Source: an uncultured Planctomycetaceae bacterium (GTDB taxonomy: Bacteria > Planctomycetota > Planctomycetia > Planctomycetales > Planctomycetaceae). From it: a stretch of DNA of 64,000 nt. Of this stretch, positions 50,330-59,410 are shown one piece after another; the stretch's first letter is position 1; each line of letters opens with the position of its first letter. The stretch is taken from positions 124,001 through 188,000 of the forward strand of contig CALSLT010000005.1 of the NCBI GenBank assembly GCA_943787265.1. The letters are read 5' to 3'. Made by a program: the position numbers and the translations under genes. The notes under the pieces are model-generated. The model worked only from the letters and a program-made list of their open reading frames with translations, was not told the origin of the DNA and did no database searches.

Positions 50330-50449
50330 ATGGTTCAGAGACCGCGTACAAAGCTTCACAAATCACGATCAACCGCCCGCTGCCCGAAATGTGGAAAAGT
50401 TGTTCGACGACGCGTCCGCTGCAAAACATGCAACAAGAAGCTGGCATAG
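50330..50449 (+). CDS. 39-residue basic zinc-ribbon protein
   Basis: ATG at 50330, TAG at 50447. The product is MVQRPRTKLHKSRSTA followed by RCPKCGKVVRRRVRCKTCN and a short basic tail: two CxxC pairs 12 residues apart, as in a rubredoxin-like zinc knuckle, in a highly basic setting. AGGTG lies about seven bases upstream and a strong terminator is 50 bases downstream, so it has its own unit. Basic zinc ribbons of this size often bind RNA or ribosomes. I assign no family. Confidence 0.6.
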   Translation: MVQRPRTKLHKSRSTARCPKCGKVVRRRVRCKTCNKKLA

Positions 50450-50501
50450 CCAGTTTTTGCTCGCACCGATTTGGCTCCGCGAACAACCGATAAATAGAAG
50501 C

Positions 50502-50537
50502 AGGTCAGGAGGTTTCGCTTCCTGACCTGTTTTTTTG
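50502..50537 (+). terminator. Rho-independent terminator
   Basis: AGGTCAGGA (50502-50510) pairs perfectly with TCCTGACCT (50520-50528) around a GGTTTCGCT loop, followed by GTTTTTTT. It fits the end of the zinc-ribbon gene at 50330-50449. Confidence 0.9.
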
Positions 50538-50539
50538 CG

Positions 50540-51063
50540 CGCAGGCCGTGTTCGTATTTCCGCTGAAAGCACGGGATTGGAAACTCAGCGCAAGGGCCAC
50601 GAAGGCCACATGGCGACGCGTGTCGAAAACTACCGGCGTCACGACCAAACTATGCCATTGCCACCACAGTGAGTTCATTCGTACGCCTAACGCGAAGCCT
50701 CAGCAGCAAGCAGTAAATTAAATCAGGGCAATTTAGGCGGAACATCAGGGAAAGCCTGATAGTGGCCAGAATCCGTCGCACCTAGACTTTCGCTGCGGCC
50801 ACCCGCAATAACGTGACAATCTATGATAGATTGTCCTATTCCAAACACTGGTGAACCTTCGGACTGAAAACTGATATTCACCAGAGCTTACGCAATGGTC
50901 GATTAGTAATAATCGCCATCTAAGCGTAGACCCTCCCCAGGGCAGAGACGGTCCGACGGCACGCAGGTTGTCGCCAGGCAGAAACGGTTCCGGGGGAGGG
51001 TCGTTCTGATTCAGGACCGAGCCACCGATCAACGACCACAATCACCCGACCTTCGAAGAGCCA
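50540..51063. other. Non-coding stretch with several small palindromes
   Basis: 524 bases without a believable gene. Three inverted repeats lie close together: ATCAGG/CCTGAT at 50744-50760, GACAATCTAT/ATAGATTGTC at 50815-50835 (perfect, one central G), and CGATTA/TAATCG near 50900-50920. A short minus-strand reading (50745-51041) lacks coding character. It could be a structured RNA, a regulatory site or decayed mobile DNA. Confidence 0.4.
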
Positions 51064-51750
51064 CTACTCGGAATTGTTGCCTTCATTCTTTCCTTCGACC
51101 GGCGTCGATGACTCGTCAGGAGCCAGTTCATCCGTGTGAACTTCTTCTTCCTGCGATGTGACCGTTTCCTCCGAAGACTTCTTGCGGAACCAGTGAACTT
51201 CCATCCGTGAGTATTCGAGCTTTCGCTCAAGCTCCCAGATATCTGGAAGCTGAAAGACCGCGCGACTGGGAGTACGAAACACGAGCAGAGCATTCTCCGA
51301 GGTGACGTCTTCTCGCGCGAGCCGCTCCAGCGACTTGAACAGCAATTTTCCAGGCACGATGTCCTGGACCATGCGGTAGGGCGGGTCGAAGAAGGCGATA
51401 TCGAACGGCGTCATCCCTTCGCAGTTCTTTGGACGGAACGATGTCTTCATGACATCAGTTGCCCAGCACAGTGTTTCGTCCTCAATCTTCAGCGTGGCGA
51501 CATTCTTGCGAAGCAGCTCGACCGCCTTGCGATCGCGTTCGAAGAAAACGATCGAATTGGCTCCGCGGCTAAGTGACTCCAGGCCGATCGTTCCCGTTCC
51601 GGCGAAGATGTCAGCCACTCGCGCACCTTGAAGCTCGTCTTCCAGGTACTCGAACAGGCTTTCTTTCACCTTGTCGGTGATTGGACGCGTCGTGTCCCCC
51701 GGATTGCTCAGCAGTTTTCGCCGACCAAATCGCCCTCGAATAATCCTCAT
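51064..51750 (-). CDS. rsmD: 16S rRNA (guanine-966-N2) methyltransferase
   Basis: 228 residues from the ATG at 51750 (MRIIRGRFGRRKL, the family start; AGGAA about seven bases upstream). Signatures: RPITDKVKESLFEYLED, SAM motif I VADIFAGTGTIGLESLSRGA, and catalytic FFDPPYRMV (DPPY). It methylates G966 of 16S rRNA in the 30S subunit. The last 40 or so residues are a Glu/Ser/Thr-rich tail not usual in RsmD. A pseudo-receiver-like gene sits 70 bases upstream on the same strand. Confidence 0.93.
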   Translation of the reverse strand: MRIIRGRFGRRKLLSNPGDTTRPITDKVKESLFEYLEDELQGARVADIFAGTGTIGLESLSRGANSIVFFERDRKAVELLRKNVATLKIEDETLCWATDVMKTSFRPKNCEGMTPFDIAFFDPPYRMVQDIVPGKLLFKSLERLAREDVTSENALLVFRTPSRAVFQLPDIWELERKLEYSRMEVHWFRKKSSEETVTSQEEEVHTDELAPDESSTPVEGKNEGNNSE

Positions 51751-51820
51751 CCCGCATTCCTGCCTTTGTCCGAACAATTACTGAAGCCAGGACCGAGCAG
51801 AACTTCGTGCGAAGTGTGCG

Positions 51821-52225
51821 TCAACGCGATCCCTTGCCGCGAGACTGTACCGAATGTTGGCTCAGCAGTCTGCGACACGCGTCGCCAATTTCGTGACCGG
51901 CAATCGGAGGCAGAACAAGATTCGTCACCCCCAGTTCTCGTAACGACGGTTCGAGCAGTTCGATGCCTGGATAGCCGACAACCGCGACGTGAATCTTCAA
52001 GCTGCGTAACCATGAAATGACCGGCAGGCACTCACCCGGCCAACCCATTGGATCGAGCACCACAACGCAGTCTTTTTCAGAGGACTGAGCCGCGGCAACT
52101 CGTTCACGCAGACTGGTCACGTCTCGACAGGCACGCACGGCTACAGTCTGATCAAGGAACTGTCGCTGCAGTTCGGGAGCCCAGCGAGCCTGCTTCTCCA
52201 GCACGATGACTTCTGCCAGGACCAC
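51821..52225 (-). CDS. Receiver-like (response-regulator fold) small protein
   Basis: 134 residues from a GTG at 52225, with AGAGG about nine bases upstream. It has an alternating beta/alpha pattern: LAEVIVLEKQARW, DCVVVLDPMGWPGECLPVISWL, IHVAVVGYPGIELLEPSLRELGVTNLVLPP. This resembles a CheY-type receiver with Asp at VVLDPM as the possible phosphoacceptor, but the acidic pair usually near the start is absent, so it may be a pseudo-receiver. Likely co-transcribed with rsmD. Role unknown. Confidence 0.65.
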   Translation of the reverse strand: MVLAEVIVLEKQARWAPELQRQFLDQTVAVRACRDVTSLRERVAAAQSSEKDCVVVLDPMGWPGECLPVISWLRSLKIHVAVVGYPGIELLEPSLRELGVTNLVLPPIAGHEIGDACRRLLSQHSVQSRGKGSR

Positions 52226-52435
52226 GAATCAGCACCTCTGCGAAGTTCTTCTGAAGCTCAAAATTCCTGAACACACCATACTGGTCGCGGGTATTCGGAA
52301 TCGAGCATGATCCCAGATATACTTTGCCACTCAACGCCTTAACTTCCAATCCGGTCAGCTTGCCGAGAACTCTGCCAGTTGGCAACTTCCTGACAACTGA
52401 CAAACCGCACCAGCCATATCGAACGAGGAATCTCG

Positions 52436-53920
<1,485 letters not shown>

Positions 53921-54001
53921 CGAGCATTGCGGTGCCGACCGTTTCTTTGATTCCGCTACGCAACTCCCGTCTGCTGGCGTAAGCCCGCTGCCACCAGAGT
54001 T

Positions 54002-54067
54002 GTGAGCCGTGACGTGTAAGCGGCCGGGCTCCACTCGCTGCCCGAGGCCTTACGGCCAGCGGCTCAC
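54002..54067. repeat. Dispersed repeat family B, inverted copy
   Basis: GTGAGCCG at one end and CGGCTCAC at the other, with CCCGAGGCCTTACGGCCA inside: the reverse complement of the element at 37695-37750, but about ten bases longer in the middle. It lies in the 268-base gap after the sulfatase gene, where I see no other feature. Confidence 0.8.
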
Positions 54068-54188
54068 TAATGAAGATCGACAGCTCTGGGGCACTTGAGC
54101 TATCGCCTTGCGGCTTTGCACAGTGATACGTTGGCCAGTCGGCTTACGCCGACCGCTCGCCTGAATCCTTCGGAAAATTTGACTGAAT

Positions 54189-55100
54189 CTAGCCGAGGAA
54201 TTTCTTAAGCGTCGCAAAGTCCTTTTTGATTGCTGCCAGATGTTCCGGCACGAGTTCTGGCTTGCGGTGATCGAGGTATTCTTCGTGGAGTGAAATCGGT
54301 CCGTTGAAACCAGACTTCTTCAGCAGCTTGAAGAAATCATCTTCGATTCGGCCTTCACCCAGCGGAACGTTTTGAGGTTTGACGCCTTCGTTCCAGACGA
54401 AGTCTTTGACATAGACCGTATCGATGTGCGGTTGAATCATGTGGTACGTCACTGGCCAGCTCATCCCGCCTTCGGCGGTTGCATGGCGGATGTCGTACGC
54501 AACGCCGATTTCGTCTACAGCGATCCCTTCAAGCAGTCGCCGAAGATCCCAGAGCGGAGCGCCCAGGTAGTTTCGTCCAGCGTGGTTCTGATAAACGGCC
54601 GTGATACCGAGTTCCTTATTCATCGCAGCGAGGTCTTTGAACTGCGGTCGCCACTCGTCGATCTGTTTAAGGATCGGCTTGTTGAAGTCGTATTTGAAAT
54701 ACTTCATACGGTAGCGTCGAACGCCATACTTCGAAGCTGTCTTCAGAACTTTCTCTGTCAGAGTGTCGTTCGGATCGTTGATGTCAGAAGTCATTACCGT
54801 GATTTCGAGGTTCCGTTTCCTGAGTGCTTCGACGAGTTTCGGAAGTTCATCAGGAACGGCCTCGGGTTCAATGTGGCCTCCCTTGCGGATGGGAGCTTCG
54901 ATGCCGTCAAAACCGAGATCGGCAATTCGATCAGCCAGCTCATCGAACGTCAGCGAGTTGAATGGTTTGGTGAAAACGCAGATCGAATTCTTCGCTGAAG
55001 AATCGGCGGCAGTCGCTGCGTTTTTAGTGATGCTGGCCGACGCAAGACTGCAGCCGGCTGCGAGAAGAAAGTTACGTCGAGGGATCTGAGCATCAGACAT
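54189..55100 (-). CDS. Sugar phosphate isomerase/epimerase-like TIM-barrel protein, Tat-exported
   Basis: 303 residues. Tat-type leader (PRRNFLLAAGCSLASASI). AP-endonuclease-2-like TIM barrel: CVFTKPFNSLTFDELADRI, GFDGIEAPIRKGGHIEP, TAVYQNHAGRNYLGAP, GVAYDIRHATAEGG, VYVKDFVWNEG and GPISLHEEYLDH, giving the metal-ligand Glu, Asp, His and Glu positions at strand ends. Members isomerise or epimerise sugars or inositols. Export of such a protein is frequent in planctomycetes. It starts 26 bases after the methyltransferase gene ends, so the two are probably one operon. Confidence 0.9.
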   Translation of the reverse strand: MSDAQIPRRNFLLAAGCSLASASITKNAATAADSSAKNSICVFTKPFNSLTFDELADRIADLGFDGIEAPIRKGGHIEPEAVPDELPKLVEALRKRNLEITVMTSDINDPNDTLTEKVLKTASKYGVRRYRMKYFKYDFNKPILKQIDEWRPQFKDLAAMNKELGITAVYQNHAGRNYLGAPLWDLRRLLEGIAVDEIGVAYDIRHATAEGGMSWPVTYHMIQPHIDTVYVKDFVWNEGVKPQNVPLGEGRIEDDFFKLLKKSGFNGPISLHEEYLDHRKPELVPEHLAAIKKDFATLKKFLG

Positions 55101-55126
55101 AGGGATCGATCTCCGAGGAGTAATTA

Positions 55127-56065
55127 TTACGAATCGCGTTTGCGGCCCTGAATGTTGACGCCGCTGCCGATGATGAGGTTGTTTCGCCAGGTCCAGCGAT
55201 AGAATGCTCCGGTCTTTTCCGGCGGGAGCACGACCAGGTCATCGTATCCTGCGTCGCGGAACCAGCTACTGAGTTCTTCAGTTGTGTGATGGTACTGGTA
55301 GGCCGGGGCGTACCAGTCGAACGTGTCGCAGACGCGGTTCTCCCAATTGGGATGAGTGCTGAAGTTGACCACTTTGCTCAACGACTGCTTGACCAATGGA
55401 ATGCCGCCAAAGAATGCCCCAAGGCGGCACCACGGTTCGAGCTTTTCGGGAGCCATCCTGGTCGTGCGGCGCCGAAGGAAGTTGTTGAGCACTTCCTGCG
55501 GCCAGGTGTTCAGCCGGTAGAGCCACACGGACATTTTACCGCCGGGCTTAACCATCTTTGCGACGGCGTCGAAGACCGCTTTGGTATCAGCGTCGTGGTG
55601 CATGACCCCGATTGAGAATGCAAGATCGAACGACCCTTCCTGAAACGGCAGCTTCTTCAAATCGCCTTGAACGAGCCTCACGTTTTCCAGGTGACCGCAA
55701 AGGCTTGATGCTTTTTCGACGGCTGATGAATGGTCCGCTCCGAAGACGGATGCACCAGCTTCCGCAGCTACTTTGCAGTAACGACCTCCGCCACAGCCTG
55801 CGTCGAGAATTCGTTTGCCGGAAATTTCGCTGAGTTTGAAACCCGTCTTCGCTTCAAAGGTCGCTCGGTCCTCGTCGTCGTGTGCAACTTCGTAGCGATT
55901 CCATTGGAGGCCGAAGCTGGCCAGGTGCTCCTGCTCAACGAACCGAGGAATCCCATTGACGATCGGATGAGTCGTCGAACATTTTTCGCACGCAACGACA
56001 TCACCCGACACCGCCAGCGGCGATGAGCATTCAGGGCAGACCATGTCGTCAGGGATGCGGTTCAA
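55127..56065 (-). CDS. SAM-dependent methyltransferase with N-terminal zinc ribbon
   Basis: 312 residues. The N-terminus has CPECSSPLA and CEKCSTTHPIVNGIPRFV, a Trm112-like zinc ribbon. Class I methyltransferase core: RILDAGCGGGRYCKVAA (motif I), FGADHSS, LKKLPFQEGSFDLAFSIGVMHH (motif IV region), MVKPGGKMSVWLYR. A family of small-molecule methyltransferases in planctomycetes fits best; substrate unknown. First gene of a likely pair with the downstream isomerase-like gene. Confidence 0.88.
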   Translation of the reverse strand: MNRIPDDMVCPECSSPLAVSGDVVACEKCSTTHPIVNGIPRFVEQEHLASFGLQWNRYEVAHDDEDRATFEAKTGFKLSEISGKRILDAGCGGGRYCKVAAEAGASVFGADHSSAVEKASSLCGHLENVRLVQGDLKKLPFQEGSFDLAFSIGVMHHDADTKAVFDAVAKMVKPGGKMSVWLYRLNTWPQEVLNNFLRRRTTRMAPEKLEPWCRLGAFFGGIPLVKQSLSKVVNFSTHPNWENRVCDTFDWYAPAYQYHHTTEELSSWFRDAGYDDLVVLPPEKTGAFYRWTWRNNLIIGSGVNIQGRKRDS

Positions 56066-56166
56066 CTTGCGGTTTCCGTTAGCCAGAACGTCATGGGAAA
56101 ATGAACTGAATTCGTAGCCGGAGTGGCAACACCTCGGTCTGTCGTACCGAACTCTTGCGAGTCTGG

Positions 56167-57426
56167 CTACGTTGAAGTCTCAACTGAATCTTCCCCCGGC
56201 AGATGATGGCCCATCTTGTCTCGTTTAGTGGCCATGTAATGTTCACGCTGCTTGACGGGTGGGGCAATCAGCGGAACCTGCTCGACGACTTTCAGATCCC
56301 AGGTTTGCTCGAACGATTCTGTCTTCTTTGGATTGTTTGTCAGGAGACGAATCTTTGACAGCCCCAAATCTTTAAGAATCTGCAGGCCGATCATGTAGTC
56401 TCGCTGGTCGGACTTGTACCCAAGTTTGTGGTTGGCCTCGACCGTATCGTAGCCCTCGTCCTGAAGCTGGTAGGCCTTTAGTTTCGCAGTCAGTCCAATG
56501 CCGCGACCTTCCTGAGGAAGATAGACGACGGCGCCAGCTCCCTCTTCGGAAATCATGCCCATCGCGATGTGCAACTGCTCGCCACAGTCGCACCGAAGCG
56601 AGCCAAGGATGTCGCCGGTGAAACACGATGAGTGCATGCGAATCAGCGGAGCCTCGACCGATGACAAGTCGCCCCACACCATCGCGAGAGGTTCCTGCGC
56701 TTCGTGATCGACTTTGTAGGCGATGAACTTGGGGCTGCCGAATTCTCCGGTCTCGATATTTACTTCGACTTCGCGATGGATCAATCGTTCGCCGAGCCGC
56801 CGATATCGCAGCAGGTCGTCGATCGTGATCATCGGCATGTCATATTTAGCAGCCAGTTCGAGAAGCTCCTCGCGGTCCGCCATGCCAGTGTGCTTCTGGC
56901 TGAGAATCTCGATGATCGCCCCGGCTGCTTGCATGCCTGCCATGCGAAGCAGGTCGATCGTTGCTTCGGTGTGACCAGCTCGTCGAAGAGTGCCGCCGTC
57001 TTTAGCGAGCAGAATATCAACGTGTCCCGGCTTCACGAATTCGGTGTGCTTCGCGTTTGGGTCGGCGAGCGCGAGAATTGTCTTTGCCCGGTTGTCGGCA
57101 CTGACGCCCGTTCCGGCGGAAACGTGATCGACGGGTGTGAGAAAGTGCGTTCGGTTGGCCGTGCTGTTTGCCCCTTCCTCAACGAGCGGGGTTAGATGCA
57201 GCCGGTCCGCCGTTTCGCCGTCGATCGGCACGCACAGGACACCGCCGCCGTAACGCAGCATGAAAGCAACCTGCTCGGACGTAATCGTCTCGGCAGCACA
57301 GATGAGGTCGCCTTCGTTTTCACGATCGTCGGCGTCCAGCACGATGACCATGCGGCCCTGTTTGAGAGCGGCAATTCCTTCGTCGATCGAGCTGAAATCG
57401 CTTGAACTGGATTCGTTTTCACTCAT
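56167..57426 (-). CDS. ribBA: Bifunctional 3,4-dihydroxy-2-butanone-4-phosphate synthase / GTP cyclohydrolase II
   Basis: 419 residues from the ATG at 57426. The longer start at 57519 adds a leader without homology. RibB half: LDADDRENEGDLICAAE, HTEATIDLLRMAG and the RIGG-type region. RibA half: SSCFTGDILGSLRCDCGEQL zinc cysteines, LPQEGRGIGLTAKLKAY and the C-terminal TNNPKK. The two halves start riboflavin synthesis from ribulose-5-phosphate and GTP. Neighbours are not riboflavin genes. The ribosome site is weak, so the exact start is less sure than the identity. Confidence 0.96.
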   Translation of the reverse strand: MSENESSSSDFSSIDEGIAALKQGRMVIVLDADDRENEGDLICAAETITSEQVAFMLRYGGGVLCVPIDGETADRLHLTPLVEEGANSTANRTHFLTPVDHVSAGTGVSADNRAKTILALADPNAKHTEFVKPGHVDILLAKDGGTLRRAGHTEATIDLLRMAGMQAAGAIIEILSQKHTGMADREELLELAAKYDMPMITIDDLLRYRRLGERLIHREVEVNIETGEFGSPKFIAYKVDHEAQEPLAMVWGDLSSVEAPLIRMHSSCFTGDILGSLRCDCGEQLHIAMGMISEEGAGAVVYLPQEGRGIGLTAKLKAYQLQDEGYDTVEANHKLGYKSDQRDYMIGLQILKDLGLSKIRLLTNNPKKTESFEQTWDLKVVEQVPLIAPPVKQREHYMATKRDKMGHHLPGEDSVETST

Positions 57427-57617
57427 AAATCTGGCAGTGCATCGAGTTGACGAAGAGGCGGCCGGGCGACCTCTTCGAGTGGCTAAGTTCACGAATCGGC
57501 ATACTAGCAATCTGCCCAAAAACTAAACATGCAGCCGGGATGTGGACTACCGTGCTCTCATCTTCGGCGGAATTAGCGGGCTTTGCGGCCTTCTGGCGAA
57601 CGCTCGAAAACTCGAAG

Positions 57618-59204
57618 TCAGAAGTCAAAGCCGCTGACTCGGATCACAGTCGCAGCGCAAACGGCGGCCTGACAACTCAGCAGAAGGAGCCATTCTCGCT
57701 CGCCTCTTGAATCTTCATCGGGCACGTCAGAACTCGGTGAGTCATTGTTCGCGGTAAGTCCGCCCGCCGCGACAACCAGCAAAGCTGGTAACAAAGGATT
57801 CCACAGTCGAGCTGCTTCGCCGCTGTTTTTCCCGCTTAGCCAAAGCAGCGTCCACACGGTCAGAAAACTGACAAGCAGCGGATGCTGCAGAATAGCTCGC
57901 CAGTTGGTGAGTCGACGAACTGCCGAGCGCCCCAGAAGAAAGCATACGGGAACTCCCACGGCGAAGATCAATTCGAGCGGGTTGACCAGCCACCACTTCC
58001 ACACCGTCCGCGTGAACTTTGCATAGAACCCCGCGTGGTTGTGATAATTGTGAACCCAGACGTTGAGCAGGTTCATCTCGCAAAGCATCGAAACCGCCAG
58101 CGTCAGGCCTCCAACGGCGACGATGCCTCCGAAAATCGGCTTCCACAATGAAACGGGCAGTACCAGTTTCCGAATCGTGGAAGTGAGCGTGAAGTTTGCA
58201 TCCGATTCATCTTCAACCTTGGAGACGGTCGCCAGCAAAGACGCAGCGAACGCGATCAGGCCAACCGGCAGAAATGCCAGACTGCAAAACAGTCCGGCCC
58301 AGCCGATGGCGCCGGCCACGGCGCCAAGTAAGAAAGATTGTCGCCGTGCGGCGCTCAGCCACGTCCAGGTCAACAAAGCCGCCGGTAGTACGAACAGCAC
58401 ATCCGACTTGGGTATGAAAATCGCCAGTGCCGGCAGCAATGGCCAGAACGCTGCCGCTTGCCATGACGTAGCGCGACCGTGCGATTGCCGCATCAGTAGA
58501 AAGATCGGAACAACGGCGAGCACGCAGCAGGCCTGTGTCAGCGAGGTGACCAGCCAGATGACCGCTCGATCTGCCGTCGTCAGTTCCTTACCGGCACGCC
58601 TCAGGTTTGTGTCGACAATATCGAACGCCTCAGTGACCGATTGCGTCGCGGTGTTCGCGATGAACTCGGCAAGTGCGGGGCGCTGCTCTATCTCATTGAT
58701 CAGTTTTCGATAAAGCAGAAACAGACCGGGTGGGTGAGTTCCGACGTGAAGCACGTCGCCTTCCGCCATGAGGTCTTCGTAGTCGTGGAGAAACTTGTCC
58801 GTGTTCGGCATCTCATAGCGAGCTTTGTGGAAGTAGCCGGAGGAGCCGGGGTAATAAAGGACGAACGCTGCCTTTGACATTCGCCAGCCCGAAGGTGGCG
58901 ATTCCTGAACAGCGAGCATCCATCCGAAACCGACTGAGGCCATGCCAAGCAGCCAAGCAGCCAGTTCAGTTCTTGAGCAGTTGGCGATCCGCCGCGAACC
59001 CAGCCAGGCAACAAGAATGTAGACGACGCCAGCGATCAGAGATTGGACGGCTCCAAGAACAACTTCCGCTTCGACATCCGTGCTGGAGATACGCTCCCAG
59101 GTCCACTCCCCCGGAACTCCTAACGGGATATTCATCAGCCACAAAATCGCCATTGAGATGGCGGAAAGGGCAACGACAGAAATCAGTCCGCGAGTGGAGT
59201 GCAT
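57618..59204 (-). CDS. Polytopic membrane protein, possible GT-C glycosyltransferase
   Basis: 528 residues from the ATG at 59204; a longer start at 59291 lies inside a repeat and is unlikely. Ten or more hydrophobic helices (LISVVALSAISMAILWL ... LLVVAAGGL). A large first extracytoplasmic loop ends in VLHVGTHPPGLFLLYRKL, similar in placement and composition to PMT/ArnT-type enzymes that move lipid-linked sugars. The expected acidic residues are less clear, so the class is tentative. It probably works in envelope glycan or glycolipid assembly. It follows ribBA by about 190 bases without obvious features. Confidence 0.6.
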   Translation of the reverse strand: MHSTRGLISVVALSAISMAILWLMNIPLGVPGEWTWERISSTDVEAEVVLGAVQSLIAGVVYILVAWLGSRRIANCSRTELAAWLLGMASVGFGWMLAVQESPPSGWRMSKAAFVLYYPGSSGYFHKARYEMPNTDKFLHDYEDLMAEGDVLHVGTHPPGLFLLYRKLINEIEQRPALAEFIANTATQSVTEAFDIVDTNLRRAGKELTTADRAVIWLVTSLTQACCVLAVVPIFLLMRQSHGRATSWQAAAFWPLLPALAIFIPKSDVLFVLPAALLTWTWLSAARRQSFLLGAVAGAIGWAGLFCSLAFLPVGLIAFAASLLATVSKVEDESDANFTLTSTIRKLVLPVSLWKPIFGGIVAVGGLTLAVSMLCEMNLLNVWVHNYHNHAGFYAKFTRTVWKWWLVNPLELIFAVGVPVCFLLGRSAVRRLTNWRAILQHPLLVSFLTVWTLLWLSGKNSGEAARLWNPLLPALLVVAAGGLTANNDSPSSDVPDEDSRGEREWLLLLSCQAAVCAATVIRVSGFDF

Positions 59205-59234
59205 GATTCCAGAATTCCGCTCGCATCGAGAGTC

Positions 59235-59323
59235 GTAGGGTGCTGACAAACGCAGCGCAGGCACACCACTCGATAAAGGCTCGCAAAACATGGTGTGCCT
59301 GCGCTGCGCTTGTCACACCCTAC
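59235..59323. repeat. Inverted repeat, REP/MITE-like (family C)
   Basis: Arms of 33-34 bases: 59235-59268 (GTAGGGTGCTGACAAACG...) and the near-exact inverse 59291-59323. They differ only by one base change and one indel, and enclose a 22-base loop. No transposase nearby. It lies upstream of the membrane-protein gene and after the S1 gene terminator. Confidence 0.85.
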
Positions 59324-59350
59324 ACTGACCGGTGGTTGAACTTCAAAACC

Positions 59351-59388
59351 AAAGAAAAAGCCCGCCGCTGTTATCGAGCGACGGGCTT
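59351..59388 (-). terminator. Rho-independent terminator of the S1 gene
   Basis: On the minus strand AAGCCCG...AGCG pairs with CGCT...CGGGCTT (positions 59358-59369 and 59377-59388, one mismatch). TTTTTCTTT follows. It is 22 bases after the S1 gene stop. Confidence 0.9.
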
Positions 59389-59410
59389 GTGAATCTTTCA
59401 GCGAATGTGC

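Noticed and set aside
50745..51041. Minus-strand 98-codon frame
   Set aside because: No ribosome site, no motif, and it crosses palindromes; not believable as a gene.
59235..59323. Insertion sequence
   Set aside because: Inverted repeat only; the 22-base interior cannot encode a transposase.
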